Part shown: piece after piece, positions 38,311 through 48,275 of the stretch
Layout of the letters: every line of letters begins with the position of its first letter
How positions within the stretch are numbered: position 1 is the stretch's first letter
Source of the DNA: CAISKJ01 sp046351555
GTDB lineage: Bacteria > Myxococcota_A > Polyangia > Polyangiales > Ga0077539
Direction: 5' to 3'
DNA: 64,000 nucleotides
Assembly (NCBI GenBank): GCA_046351555.1
Contig: JAXLYI010000012.1
Coordinates: forward strand, 1 to 64,000
Made by a program: the position numbers and the translations under genes
The notes under the pieces: generated by a model
The model's database searches: none
What the model was told of the DNA's origin: nothing
What the model saw: the letters and a program-made list of their open reading frames with translations, nothing else

Positions 38311-41300
38311 TCACGCCGCCATCGCCCGCGCCACCCCGCGCCGCAGCGCCACGTAGCCCGCCAGCGCCGCGAGCGCGCCCCCGAGCGCGGCCCACGTCAC
38401 CCACGGCCACCACGCCGGCGTCGCCACGTACACCCGCGCCGCGAGCGACGCCGCGCACGCCGCGAGCGCGCCGCCCGCGCCGCGCGCCAGCGCCACGAGC
38501 GCGCCGAGCCTCGGGTCCATGCGCGCCTCGGCCTCGCGCCACACGAGCTGCTCGAAGCGCCAGTACGTGTACACCACGGGGATGATCTCCAGCGTGAGGA
38601 ACGCGCTGGTCGCGAGGCCGCCCGCCATCGGGGCCGCGATGCGCTTCATCACGTCGGCCCCGGCGCCCTCCGACCACAACAACGGCACCACCCCGAAGAG
38701 CATCGTCCCCACCGTCATCAGCTTCGGGCGGACGCGCTGGATGGTGCCCTCGGCGTGGGCTTCCACGATGTCCTCCAACGACCGAATTCGACCTTCTCGC
38801 AGGCGCTTCTCGTAGGCGTGGTCGATGTAGACGATCATCACCACGCCGGTCTGGGCGGCGAGGCCGACGAGCGCGATGACGCCGACCCACACCGCGGTGG
38901 AGAGGTTGTAGTCGAGCAGGTAGAGCGCCCACACGCTGCCCACCAGCGCGAAGGGGACCGAGAGCAGCACGATCAGCGCCTCGGTGAGGTTGCGAAACTG
39001 GAGGTAGAGCAGCACCACCACGATCGCGAGCGTGAGCGGGATGAGCACCTTCATCCGCGCCTCCATCGCCGCGAGGAGCTCGTACTGGCCCGTCCAGCGG
39101 ACCCAGCCCCCTGCCGGGACGCGCACCTCGCCGCGGGCGACGGCGACGTCCACCGCGCGGCGCGCGTCGGCGAGGTAGTGGCCGAGGTCGCGGCTCGCGT
39201 CGACGTCGACGTACACGTAGCCCACCAGCATCCCGGCCTCGTCGCGGAGCATCGGCGGCGCGTCGCGCACCTCCACGCGCGCCACGCTCCCGAGCGGCAC
39301 CGTGCGACCTCCCTCGCCGAGCGGGACGGCCAGCGCGCGGAGGGCGTCGGGGCTCGCGCGGAAGTCCTCCGCGAAGCGGGCGCTCACGGTGATGCGACGT
39401 CGCCCGTCGAGCACCGTCGCCACCGGCGCGCCGCCGACCACACCCTCGACGAGCCCGTTGAGGTCGTCGACCGAGAGCCCCACCCGCGCGAGGGCGGCGC
39501 GGTCGGGGGTGACGTCGACCACGTAGCCGCCGGTGGAGCGCTCGTAGAGGACGCTCCGCGTGCCCGGGACGCCGTGGAGGACGCGCTCGAGGGCGGTTCC
39601 TGCGCGCTCGATGGCGGCGAGGTCGTGGGCGTACACCTTCACGCCGACGGGCGTTCGGATGCCCGTGGCGAGCATGTCGACGCGGTTGCGGATGGGCTGG
39701 GTGAAGGCGTTGGTCCAGCCCGGGAGACGGAGGCGGCGGTCGAGGTCGGCGACGAGCGCCTCGCGGCTCATCGGGACGAACTCGGGCCACAGGCGGTTGA
39801 GCAGCGGGCGCAGGGCGACGGGCGTGGTTCCGACGTACCAGCGGCGCACGTAGGCGGTTCGCCACTGCGCGCGGGGCTTGAGCTTCACCACGGTTTCGAA
39901 CATCGCGAGGGGCGCCGGGTCGGTGGGCGTCTCCGCGCGGCCCGCCTTGCCGAGCACGGCTTCGACCTCGGGCACCTCGCGGAGGATCGCGTCCTGCCGC
40001 TGGAGCTGGCGCCTCGCCTCCTCGATGGAGATGCCCGGCAGCGTGGTGGGCATGTAGAGAATGTCGCCCTCGTCGAGCGGCGGCATGAACTCGCTCCCGA
40101 GCCGCGCCGCGATCGGGAGCGCCGAGAGCACCGCCATCACGCCGATGAGCACCGTGGTGCCCGGGTTGCGCAGCGCGACGTGGACGAAGGGACCGTACAC
40201 CGCGCGGATCGCACGCGAGACGGGGTGGGCGCTTTCTGCGCGGATGTTCCCTTGGAGGAGGTAGTCACGGAGCGCGGGGGCGACCGTGACCGAGAGGAGC
40301 GCGGCCGAGAGCATCACGAAGGTCTTGGTGAGCGCGAGCGGGCGGAAGAGACGCCCCGCCTGCCCCTCCAAGCCGAACACCGGGATGAAGCTCGCCGCCA
40401 CGATGAGGAGCGAGAAGAAGATCGCGGGCGTCACCTCCGCCGCGGCCTCGGCGAGGAGCTTCGCGCGCTCGGCGTGGGGCAGGTCGGGCGGGACGTGCTC
40501 GAGCTTCTTGTGCGCGGCCTCGACCATCACGATCTCGGCGTCGACGGTGGCCCCGATGGCGATCGCGATGCCGCCGAGCGACATGATGGTCGCGGGCACC
40601 TTCAGCAGGTACATCGGGATGAAGGCCGTCAGCACCACCAGCGGGAGCGACAGGATCGGGAGGAGCGCGCTCCGCACGTGGAGGAGGAAGAGCGCGATGA
40701 CCAGCGCCACCACGACCATCTCCTCGGTGAGCGAGCGGCGCAGCGTGTCGATGGCGCGGGTGATGAGCTGCGAGCGGTCGTAGGCGGTCACCACCGTGAC
40801 GCCCTCGGGGAGCGAGCTTCGAAGCTCGCGGAGGCGCTGCTCGACGCGGGCGATCACCTCGCGGGCGTTCTCCCCCTGGCGCATCACGACGACGCCGGAG
40901 ACCACCTCGCCGCGGCCGTCGAGGTCGGCGCTCCCGCGGCGGATCTCTGCGCCCACCCGCACGCTCGCCACGTCACGGACGCGCACGGGGGCGGCGCCTG
41001 TGCGCCCCTCGCGGAGCACCACGGACTCCAGGTCGCCCGCGCTCCGCACCTGCGCGAGGCCGCGGACGTAGTACTCGCGCTGGGCCATCTCGATGACCCT
41101 GCCGCCGACGTCGCCGCTCGCCCGGCGGAGCGCGCGCGTCACGTCTTCCCACGAGACGCCCTGTGCGCGGAGGCGGGCGGGGTCGAGGGTCACCTGGTAC
41201 TGGGCCTCGTAGCCGCCCACCGTGGCCACCTCCGCGACGCCGGGGACGGCCGCGAGGGCGTAGCGCAGGGTGTAGTCCTGGTAGGCGCGGAGATCGGCGA

Positions 41301-41757
41301 GGTCGTGGCGCCCCGAACGGTCGACGAGGGCGTACTGGTAGACCCAGCCGACGCCCGAGGCGTCGGGGCCGATGCGCGGTGAGACCTCGGCGGGCAGGCG
41401 GTTGCGCGCGGTGTTGAGCTGCTCGAGGACGCGCGAGCGGGCCCGGTCGAGGTCGGCGCCTTCTTCGAACACCACGTACACGAAGGCCATCCCGAACATG
41501 GTCTGGGCGCGGACGTCGGCCACCTGCGGGAGCCCGAGGAGGGCGGTGACGAGGGGGTAGGTGACCTGGTCTTCCACCACGGTGGGCGAGCGGCCCATCC
41601 ACTCGGCGAAGACGATCACCTGAGGGTCGGAGAGGTCGGGGACGGCGTCGAGGCGCACCCGCTTCATCGCGTGGACGCCCGCGAGCGCGAGGGCCACGGC
41701 GAGGACGAGGACGATCGCGCGGTGCTTCGCGCAGAGGGCCAGCAGGCGCTCCATCAT
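38311..41757 (-). CDS. cusA: CusA-type heavy-metal RND efflux pump
   Basis: 1148 residues. Twelve RND helices with the family motifs IAIAIGATVDAEIVMVEAAH and GLAAQTGVVMIVYIDHAY. The three methionines that bind Cu(I)/Ag(I) in Escherichia coli CusA have equivalents in SEFMPPLDEG, APLAMFETVV and NRVDMLATGI, so monovalent copper/silver export is the best call rather than Co/Zn/Cd. The chain runs about 80-100 residues beyond usual CusA, adding a hydrophobic hairpin (residues about 1085-1140). It overlaps cusB by four bases (ATGA) as the third gene of a leftward C-B-A operon. Confidence 0.92.
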   Translation of the reverse strand: MMERLLALCAKHRAIVLVLAVALALAGVHAMKRVRLDAVPDLSDPQVIVFAEWMGRSPTVVEDQVTYPLVTALLGLPQVADVRAQTMFGMAFVYVVFEEGADLDRARSRVLEQLNTARNRLPAEVSPRIGPDASGVGWVYQYALVDRSGRHDLADLRAYQDYTLRYALAAVPGVAEVATVGGYEAQYQVTLDPARLRAQGVSWEDVTRALRRASGDVGGRVIEMAQREYYVRGLAQVRSAGDLESVVLREGRTGAAPVRVRDVASVRVGAEIRRGSADLDGRGEVVSGVVVMRQGENAREVIARVEQRLRELRSSLPEGVTVVTAYDRSQLITRAIDTLRRSLTEEMVVVALVIALFLLHVRSALLPILSLPLVVLTAFIPMYLLKVPATIMSLGGIAIAIGATVDAEIVMVEAAHKKLEHVPPDLPHAERAKLLAEAAAEVTPAIFFSLLIVAASFIPVFGLEGQAGRLFRPLALTKTFVMLSAALLSVTVAPALRDYLLQGNIRAESAHPVSRAIRAVYGPFVHVALRNPGTTVLIGVMAVLSALPIAARLGSEFMPPLDEGDILYMPTTLPGISIEEARRQLQRQDAILREVPEVEAVLGKAGRAETPTDPAPLAMFETVVKLKPRAQWRTAYVRRWYVGTTPVALRPLLNRLWPEFVPMSREALVADLDRRLRLPGWTNAFTQPIRNRVDMLATGIRTPVGVKVYAHDLAAIERAGTALERVLHGVPGTRSVLYERSTGGYVVDVTPDRAALARVGLSVDDLNGLVEGVVGGAPVATVLDGRRRITVSARFAEDFRASPDALRALAVPLGEGGRTVPLGSVARVEVRDAPPMLRDEAGMLVGYVYVDVDASRDLGHYLADARRAVDVAVARGEVRVPAGGWVRWTGQYELLAAMEARMKVLIPLTLAIVVVLLYLQFRNLTEALIVLLSVPFALVGSVWALYLLDYNLSTAVWVGVIALVGLAAQTGVVMIVYIDHAYEKRLREGRIRSLEDIVEAHAEGTIQRVRPKLMTVGTMLFGVVPLLWSEGAGADVMKRIAAPMAGGLATSAFLTLEIIPVVYTYWRFEQLVWREAEARMDPRLGALVALARGAGGALAACAASLAARVYVATPAWWPWVTWAALGGALAALAGYVALRRGVARAMAA

Positions 41758-43025
41758 CGCGCGCCTCCGCCGGCGAGGGCCGCGCGGAGGCGGCTCTCGG
41801 AGTCGACCAGGAAGGCCCCGCGCGACACCACGCGCTCGCCTTCGGCGAGGCCGTCGAGCACCTCCCAGCGCTCGCCGAGGAGGGCGCCGGTGCGGATGGT
41901 TCGGGGGGCGAACGACTGCGCGTCGCGCTGGACGAAGACGTAGCGGGCGGTGCCGGTGTCGATGACGGCGTCGCGCGGGACCGTGAGGGCGCCGCCGCCG
42001 TCGAGCGCGGGGAGGTCGGCCTCGCCGTACATCCCGGGGCGCAGCGCGGTGCCGGGGTTGGCGAGCTCCAATCGGACGCGGGCGGCGCGGGTCTCGGCCG
42101 ACACGCTCGGCTCGACGAGGGCGACGCGCGCGGCCCGCTCGACGCCGCCCTGGCTGACGAAGCGGACGGAGGCGCCGACGCGGACGCGCGGGAGGTCACG
42201 CTCCCACACGCTCGCGACGGCCCACACGCGCGAGAGGTCGGCGAGCTCGTAGAGGGCGCTCTCGGGCGTGGCGTACTGGCCGAGCACCGCGGCCGTGCGG
42301 ACGACGTGGCCGGCGGCCGGCGCGCGCAGGGGGACGGCGCGCAGGGGCTCGTTGCGGGCCGCCATCGCGTCGATGTCTCGCGCGTCCATCCCGAGGAGCT
42401 CGAGCGCCTGGCGCGCGGCCGCGGCCACCTCGGGCTGCGACCCCCACCGCCGCGCCGTGAGGAACTCCCGCTCGGCCTGGAACACCTGCGGGCTATACAC
42501 CCACGCGAGGACCTGGCCCGCGGCCACGGCGACGCCCGTCTCGCGGACGGCGAGTCGCTCGACGAAGCCCGGCGCGCGCACGCGGACCTCCGCGCGGCCG
42601 CCCTCGCGCGCTTCGATGACGGCGGGCACGCGCAGCGGGTCGCGCGTCCCCTCGCGGCGGACGGGCTCGCTCGCGACGCCGCCGAGCTGCTGGCGGTCGA
42701 GCGTGAGCATCACGGGCACCACCGCGGACGCGTCCGTCGAAGCGTCCGCGTGCTCGGGTGCGTGCGCGGGGGCGTCGTGGCGCGCCTCGTCGACGCGCTC
42801 GAGGGCCATGTGGCAGATGGGGCACTCGCCGGGCGCGTCGGCGGTGATCTGCGGGTGCATCGGGCAGAAGTAGCGGGCGCGCGTCGCGGCGGGGCCCACG
42901 CGGTCGGGGAGCGGCCCCCACGCGCGGTAGAGCGACGCGGACGCGAGCGCGGTGACGGCCACGAGCAGCGCCCAGCGGAGGAGCGCCATCGCGTGCTGCA
43001 TGCGGGGGGATCCCTCGTCGCTCAC
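41754..43025 (-). CDS. cusB: CusB-type periplasmic adaptor with N-terminal heavy-metal-binding domain
   Basis: 423 residues from a GTG at 43025 (GTGA overlap with the upstream stop). A membrane anchor (about 13-30) is followed by YFCPMHPQ (52-59) and ECPICHM (68-74), the heavy-metal-binding domain with paired Cys/Met/His ligands. After a His/Ala linker come the adaptor domains: VRAPGFVERLAVRETGVAV, an alpha-hairpin (about 190-230), APAAGHVVRTAAVLGQY, a beta-barrel with GASVRFVSQGG, and the membrane-proximal end. It bridges CusA and the outer-membrane channel and may hand metal to the pump. Confidence 0.92.
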   Translation of the reverse strand: MSDEGSPRMQHAMALLRWALLVAVTALASASLYRAWGPLPDRVGPAATRARYFCPMHPQITADAPGECPICHMALERVDEARHDAPAHAPEHADASTDASAVVPVMLTLDRQQLGGVASEPVRREGTRDPLRVPAVIEAREGGRAEVRVRAPGFVERLAVRETGVAVAAGQVLAWVYSPQVFQAEREFLTARRWGSQPEVAAAARQALELLGMDARDIDAMAARNEPLRAVPLRAPAAGHVVRTAAVLGQYATPESALYELADLSRVWAVASVWERDLPRVRVGASVRFVSQGGVERAARVALVEPSVSAETRAARVRLELANPGTALRPGMYGEADLPALDGGGALTVPRDAVIDTGTARYVFVQRDAQSFAPRTIRTGALLGERWEVLDGLAEGERVVSRGAFLVDSESRLRAALAGGGAR

Positions 43026-44353
43026 GGCGCGCCTCCGTCCGTGCGGGTGCGGGGGAGGGGCTCGCCGACGGCCTCGTCGAGCGAGGCGAGGGCGCGGTCG
43101 AGCTCGAGCTGGAGGTCGACCACCTCCATCGCGAGGTCGAGGCGGGTGCGGGCGGCGTCGAGCCACGCGAGGAGCGAGGTGCCGCCGGTGACGTAGCCCG
43201 CCTGCGCGGCCTCGACGGCACGGTCGGCGGCGGGCTGCGCGTCGCCTTCGAGCACGGCGAGCTCGCGGAGCGCGCCCTCGACGCGGGCGTGGGCCTCGAC
43301 CACCTCGGCGCGGACGGCGTCCTCGGCCTCGCGCACGCCGCCCTCCTCGGCGCGGATTCGTGCAGCGGCGGCGCGCTCGCGGTGGCGCCCGGGGCCCCAG
43401 AGCCACGGGAGCGTCATGCCCGCCGTGGCGCCGTAGCCGTTGTGGTGGTCGGGGTCGATCCACGCGCTCAGGCCGACCATGAACTCTGGCCGCGTGGCCT
43501 CGGCGTGGGCGGCGGCGGCCCCCTCGCGCGCGGCGTCGAGCGCGGCGCGGGCGGCGAGGACGGCGCCGCGGCGGGCGAGCGCGCGGTCGAGGAGATCTTG
43601 CAGCGGGAGCGCGACGGACTCGCGCGGGGCGTCGTCGGGGAGGGCGACAGGCGCGTCGACGTCGCGGCCGGCGAGCACGTCGAGCGAGCGGCCGGCGCGG
43701 CGTCGGTCGTTGTCGAAGCGGGCGAGCAGGCGGAGCACGCGGGCGCGCTCGGCGTCGAGGCGCGGGAGGTCGTCGAGGGGGCCGCGGCCGGCGGCGAGGC
43801 GGGCGCGCGCGGACTCCGCCATGCGCTCGACCACGGCGAGGTGCGCGTGGTGGACGCGGTGGTGGCGCGCGGCGGCGAGGCGCTCGGCCCACGCGGTGGC
43901 GACGCGGCGGGCCAGCTCGCGCTCGCGGGTGGATAGCTCGGCGAGCGCGGCGCCGGCCGTGGCGACGCCCTCCCGCTCGCGCGCGCCGAGGAGCCCGGGC
44001 GCGGGGAGGCGCTGGCGGAGTTCGACCATGTACATGTCGGCGTCGCCGAAGGCCCAGGGGCGGTTGAAGGGGACGTTCCACACCTGGGCGGAGGCCTCGG
44101 GGGAGGGGAGGGCGGCGTCGACGCCGGCCTGTTCGAGGGCCGCGCGGGCGCGCTCGAGGCGGGCGACCATGCCGGGGTCGCGCGCGATCACCGCGCGGGT
44201 GAAGCCGTCGCGCGTCGAGGGCGTGTCACCGGGTGTTGCGCGCTGCGCGAGGGAGACGGCGCGGGCGCGGAGCGAGCGCTGGACGACGTCGCCCGGCGCG
44301 GACGCGCAGCCGAGGGAGAGCACGAGGAGCGAGGCGAAGAGACGAGACCGCAT
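43022..44353 (-). CDS. cusC: TolC-family outer-membrane efflux lipoprotein (CusC-like)
   Basis: 443 residues. The signal ends at LSLGC (Cys16). Two outer-membrane-efflux-protein halves are visible with long coiled helices: about 60-220 (AELSTRERELARRVATAWAE) and 255-430 (ALARRGAVLAARAALDAARE, GLSAWIDPDHHNGYGATAGM, AGYVTGGTSLLAWLDAARTR). It should form the exit duct of the CusCBA tripartite pump. It is the first gene of the operon and overlaps cusB by four bases. A GTG-started Cys-rich membrane-protein gene lies 130 bases upstream on the same strand. Confidence 0.9.
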   Translation of the reverse strand: MRSRLFASLLVLSLGCASAPGDVVQRSLRARAVSLAQRATPGDTPSTRDGFTRAVIARDPGMVARLERARAALEQAGVDAALPSPEASAQVWNVPFNRPWAFGDADMYMVELRQRLPAPGLLGAREREGVATAGAALAELSTRERELARRVATAWAERLAAARHHRVHHAHLAVVERMAESARARLAAGRGPLDDLPRLDAERARVLRLLARFDNDRRRAGRSLDVLAGRDVDAPVALPDDAPRESVALPLQDLLDRALARRGAVLAARAALDAAREGAAAAHAEATRPEFMVGLSAWIDPDHHNGYGATAGMTLPWLWGPGRHRERAAAARIRAEEGGVREAEDAVRAEVVEAHARVEGALRELAVLEGDAQPAADRAVEAAQAGYVTGGTSLLAWLDAARTRLDLAMEVVDLQLELDRALASLDEAVGEPLPRTRTDGGAP

Positions 44354-44483
44354 GGCGAGGCGAAGCTCCGCGAGGGGAGGCCGCGACGTGGCGATCCGTG
44401 GGGGCGCGCGACGTCGCGACGATCGAGTGCGGCGCGGGCCGTGGAGGGGCGAGCGCGCGGCGACCGTCGAGGCGGCGCAGGGC

Positions 44484-44903
44484 TTAGTTGCGGAGCGAGC
44501 GGTGGCGGAGGAAGAGCGGGACGCGCGGCCCGGCGCGGGCGGGGTGCGCGCGGAGGCGCTGCGGCGGGCGCGCGGAGATCCCCGCGACGGCGTAGAGGAT
44601 CGCGAGGGCGAGGACGGCGACGAGCGGGGCGGGGGCGATCCACGCGTCGGGGGCGGCGCCGGCGGAGAGGTCGGGGAGCGCGGCGACGCGGTGGCCCTCG
44701 CAGCAAGGCTGCTCGACGACGGGCCCGTGGCGCGCCTCGGCGGGGCAGCAGGCGTGGAGCATCGCTGCGGCCATCGGCGCGCACCAGACGAAGACGGTGC
44801 CGCCGAGCACGGCCGACGCGAGGTACGCCACCGCGAGCACGAGCGCCGCGAGGCGGGCGCGGGCAGAGCGAGCGGGCAGCGGGCGGCGGGCGGGGCGCGT
44901 CAC
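44484..44903 (-). CDS. Cys-rich small membrane protein upstream of the copper operon
   Basis: 139 residues from a GTG at 44903; a longer frame to 45005 runs through AT-richer intergenic DNA with poor codon use. Two hydrophobic helices (LAALVLAVAYLASAVLGG and APLVAVLALAILYAVAGI) flank a loop with VWCAPMAAAMLHACCPAEA and VEQPCCEGH, giving five cysteines and several Met/His in 45 residues. Such ligand-rich loops fit Cu(I) binding. Position before cusCBA supports a metal role. I know no family name. The C-terminus is Arg-rich. Confidence 0.55.
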   Translation of the reverse strand: MTRPARRPLPARSARARLAALVLAVAYLASAVLGGTVFVWCAPMAAAMLHACCPAEARHGPVVEQPCCEGHRVAALPDLSAGAAPDAWIAPAPLVAVLALAILYAVAGISARPPQRLRAHPARAGPRVPLFLRHRSLRN

Positions 44904-45095
44904 CGGGGGCGAACATTGCGCGAATGCGCGCGGGTGACAATGGGCTCCGCGGCGGTCGCGCGTTCTGTCGCCGCGCCGAGTCAACGTGGCGGTTGCGCTG
45001 CGCAAACCCTCTGCCCACGCTCGTTTTGCGTCGGCGCCCCTTTACCCGGCGCCTCGCTTCGTGGTGGCATCGCCCCCCACGGAGTCGTCCACGCC

Positions 45096-46340
45096 ATGTC
45101 ATTGAAGAACCTCTTCCCCTCCCGCAAGTCCGGCGGCCGCACGATCGAGTCGCGCGACCTGATGGACGAGTACCTCGCGAAGGATTTCTCGCGCCGCCAC
45201 CTCCTGCAGGGCGCGCTCGCCTCGGCCGCGCTCATCGGCTGCGGCTCCGACCCTGCGCCCGGCAACCCGACGCCCGGCGCGGACGCGTCGCGCGACGCGG
45301 CCCCGGCCGACGCGTCGCTGCCCGACGTCGCGCCCGACAAGCCCCCCGCGCGGATGCCGCACCTCGTCGGCATGGGGCAGAGCGACGACCACATCATGGC
45401 CGCCGAGGCCGCGCTCGCCGAGACGCACAACTTCGACTTCATCCAGCGCGGCCAGCGCGTCTACCTGAAGGTCAACACCAACTCGGGCGACCCCTTCCCG
45501 TACTCGACCTCGCCCGACATGATCCGCTGGGTCGTCGGCAAGATCCGCGAGCGGGGGGGCGAGGTGTTCATCGGCGACCGGAGCTTCTTCGGCGACACCG
45601 GGACGATGCGGAACTTCCAGGGCAACGGCATCGCCGACGTCGCGCAGGAGCTCGGCGTCGACCTGATGGTGTTCGGCGACACGGCCGCGCGCGACTCGGC
45701 GGCCAACTCGGTCGACTGGATGGACCTCCCGGACACCCTCGACGGCCTCGACGCGCGCTCGACGATCTGGCAGGGCACGATGCGCATCCCGGTGCCCGTC
45801 GCGCAGGCCGACCACATCATCTCGCTGGCGGTGACCAAGACGCACTTCATCGCGACCTTCACCATGTCGATGAAGTGCATGATCGGGATCATCAACCCGG
45901 TCGACCGCTCGCGCACCGCGAACCTCGGCTCGCACTCCACCGCCGGCGACCGGCTCTACAAGCAGGTCGCGTACATGAACAAGGGCGGCCCCGCCCTCTC
46001 GATGGTCGTGCTCGACGGGTGGAACGCGCTGATCTCCGGCGGCCCGACGCCCACCGACCGCCCCCCGAGCGCGCCGGCCACCTTCACCGGCGGCGTCACC
46101 GGCGAGCCCCACTGCGTGATCATCTCGCGCGACCGCCTCGCCGCCGACATGACCGGCGTCGCGCTGCTCAAGACCGTCTCGCCGCGCTACGAGCGCATCA
46201 TGACCACCAGCGTGTGGACCAACAAGCAGGTCGCGCGCGCGATGGAGGCCGGCCTCGGCATCAACGACCGCGCGATGTACGACCTCTCCGGCCCCACCGT
46301 GATGAACCTCGACACCATCCGCGAGAACGTCCTCGCGTAG
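45096..46340 (+). CDS. DUF362 domain lipoprotein with Tat-type signal
   Basis: 414 residues. Residues 32-50, SRRHLLQGALASAALIGC, combine a twin-arginine motif with a lipobox, so a folded, lipid-anchored exported protein is likely. An Asp/Ala/Pro tether precedes the DUF362 domain: VYLKVNTNSGDPFPYSTSPD, EVFIGDRSFFGDTGT, DHIISLAVTKTHFIATFTMS, KCMIGIINPVDR, LDGWNALISGGP. DUF362 proteins often carry or accompany ferredoxin-type clusters and Tat export implies a cofactor, but no Cys cluster is seen here. Function unknown. It is divergent from the Cys-rich small protein and convergent with the WD40-like gene. Confidence 0.85.
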   Translation: MSLKNLFPSRKSGGRTIESRDLMDEYLAKDFSRRHLLQGALASAALIGCGSDPAPGNPTPGADASRDAAPADASLPDVAPDKPPARMPHLVGMGQSDDHIMAAEAALAETHNFDFIQRGQRVYLKVNTNSGDPFPYSTSPDMIRWVVGKIRERGGEVFIGDRSFFGDTGTMRNFQGNGIADVAQELGVDLMVFGDTAARDSAANSVDWMDLPDTLDGLDARSTIWQGTMRIPVPVAQADHIISLAVTKTHFIATFTMSMKCMIGIINPVDRSRTANLGSHSTAGDRLYKQVAYMNKGGPALSMVVLDGWNALISGGPTPTDRPPSAPATFTGGVTGEPHCVIISRDRLAADMTGVALLKTVSPRYERIMTTSVWTNKQVARAMEAGLGINDRAMYDLSGPTVMNLDTIRENVLA

Positions 46341-46379
46341 CCGCTGTCGCGCCGCGGCCTCCGCCCCCGCCCCTCCCCC

Positions 46380-48197
46380 TCACAACTGGAACACCGCCAC
46401 CTGCCCGTGGTGCGTGCCGACGTAGAGCGCCTTCTCGTCGGGCGAGAACGTCGCCGCCGTCGTCTGCGAGTGGAGCTGCGGGGAGAGCCCGCGACCCTCG
46501 CCGCCTCGGCCGACGACCGTGACCCACCCGTCGGCCTCGCCCACGGCCGCGCGGCCGTCGCCCACCGCGAACGCTCCGCCGGCGGCCCAGCGGCCGAAGA
46601 GCTGGCGGCGCGCCGCGGCCCGGTAGCCGTTGCGCACGTCGCGGATCGTCACGTCGATCGCGCGCCCCTCGACGTCGCGCAGGTCGGCGAACCAGCGCCC
46701 GTCGCGCGAAAAAGCGAGCGCGCGCGGGAGGTCGCTGAAGAAGGGGTCGAGCGTCTCGTCGACGCGCTCACCCGACGCGAGGTCGAACGAGTACGCGACG
46801 AAGGCCGGCGCCCGCCCGAACACCTCGAGCCCGGCGCCGTCGCGCGAGAGCGCGAGGGAGACGCCGGCGCGCGGGTCGACCCTGGCGTCCGCGAGCGCCC
46901 GGAGGAGCCACGGCGCGGCTGGCGCGAAGCGCGCGAGGTCGACCACGCACCCGTCGACCGCGTGTCGGCGCGTCAGCTCGCGCGCGACGAGGGTGCGGCC
47001 GTCGGGGCTCACGACGATCCCCGCGCCAGGGAAGGGGAGCTCGCGCGGCGTCACCTCGACGCCGTCGGCGAGCGACCACGCGGTGAGGCGCCGCGGCGTG
47101 GCGGCGACGGCGTAGAGCGTGCGGCCGTCGGGTGCGAAGGCCACGGCGTCGTAGCCCCCGGGCGAGCCTTCGAACACCCACTCGCACGCGCCCTCGGCGG
47201 CCTCCCACACGCGGATGGTGCCGTCGGCCGCGCAGGAGGCGACGCGCGCGCCGTCGGGCGAAACGGTGAGGTCGCGGATCGATCCCGCGTGACCGACGCC
47301 GGCGAGCTCGACGCGGCGGTCGCGGTCGAGGTCGTGCCACGAGAGCACCGCGGACGGTGATGCGACGCGGCGCCCGTCGGGCGAGGTTCGCGCGTGGACG
47401 GCGTCCCAGGGAGAAGCGCGCGGCTCGACGGGGCGCTCGTGGCCCACCGCGAGCGCGAGGGGACCGTCGAGGAGCGCGCGCAGCCCGTCGGGCGAGAAGG
47501 CGAGGAAGGGGCCGTCGGGGACGCCGCTCCACCGGCCGAGCAGGACGCGCGTGGCGACGTCCCAGCAGGCGACCTCACTGTCGCCCCCGGCCCAGAGGGT
47601 CGAGTCGCCCGGCGCGAAGGCGAGGCGCGACGCGCGGACGTCAGGCGGGAGCCCGGTGAGTGTGAGCTCCTCGCCGCCGGGGGTGAGCAGCCGCAGGCCG
47701 GCGCCGTCGGGGGCGTTGCACGCGACGAGGGGTGTGGCGTGGGCGACCGCGGCGGGGCCCGCGCAGACGGTTTGCGCGCCGCTTCGCGTGACGAGCGAGG
47801 TGCGCCCGTTCTCGCGCGCGATGAGGGCGGCCGAGCCGTCGCGGCGGAGCGCGTGGACGCGCGTGACGTCGCGCGGCAGGAGGAGGCGGTGGCGCGTCGA
47901 GCCCGTCTCGAGGTCGACCGCGAGCACCTCCGTCCGCGCGACCCCGTGCACCGCGAGGAGCACCTCGTCGTCGTGCTCGCCGCGCGTGAGCTCGCCCGGG
48001 ACGAGCCGCGCGCCGCGCGCGACGGCCCACGCGCCGACCCGCACGCCCGTGTCCGCGTGCCACGCCTCCAACTGAACCGATCCGTCGCGCTCGCCGACGA
48101 CGAAGACCGCGTCGGGGTCGCGCCCCAGGCACAGGGCGGCGTGGTACAGGCGGGGCCGCGCGCGGTCGTCGCCCCAGACGCGGTGGTCGTCGGGCAT
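46380..48197 (-). CDS. WD40-like beta-propeller protein
   Basis: 605 residues, no signal peptide. Many propeller strands end in D-G-x or x-W-D: ADGTIRVWEAAEG, APDGRTLYAVAATPRR, VSPDGRTLVARE, FSPDGLRALLDG, FSPDEKALYVGTHHGQVAVF. Ten or more blades can be counted, so two propellers are possible. The best WD repeat is HAGSIRDLTVSPDGARVASC. No kinase or effector domain is fused. Cytoplasmic scaffold is the default reading. It is divergent from the M28 peptidase gene and 39 bases from the convergent DUF362 stop. Confidence 0.82.
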   Translation of the reverse strand: MPDDHRVWGDDRARPRLYHAALCLGRDPDAVFVVGERDGSVQLEAWHADTGVRVGAWAVARGARLVPGELTRGEHDDEVLLAVHGVARTEVLAVDLETGSTRHRLLLPRDVTRVHALRRDGSAALIARENGRTSLVTRSGAQTVCAGPAAVAHATPLVACNAPDGAGLRLLTPGGEELTLTGLPPDVRASRLAFAPGDSTLWAGGDSEVACWDVATRVLLGRWSGVPDGPFLAFSPDGLRALLDGPLALAVGHERPVEPRASPWDAVHARTSPDGRRVASPSAVLSWHDLDRDRRVELAGVGHAGSIRDLTVSPDGARVASCAADGTIRVWEAAEGACEWVFEGSPGGYDAVAFAPDGRTLYAVAATPRRLTAWSLADGVEVTPRELPFPGAGIVVSPDGRTLVARELTRRHAVDGCVVDLARFAPAAPWLLRALADARVDPRAGVSLALSRDGAGLEVFGRAPAFVAYSFDLASGERVDETLDPFFSDLPRALAFSRDGRWFADLRDVEGRAIDVTIRDVRNGYRAAARRQLFGRWAAGGAFAVGDGRAAVGEADGWVTVVGRGGEGRGLSPQLHSQTTAATFSPDEKALYVGTHHGQVAVFQL

Positions 48198-48275
48198 TGG
48201 GCGCCCGCGAGCATCCGACGGGCGCCGCCCTCGCGCGTAGTGAAATCGCGCCGCCCGCGCGGGTCGTCGCTTCGG

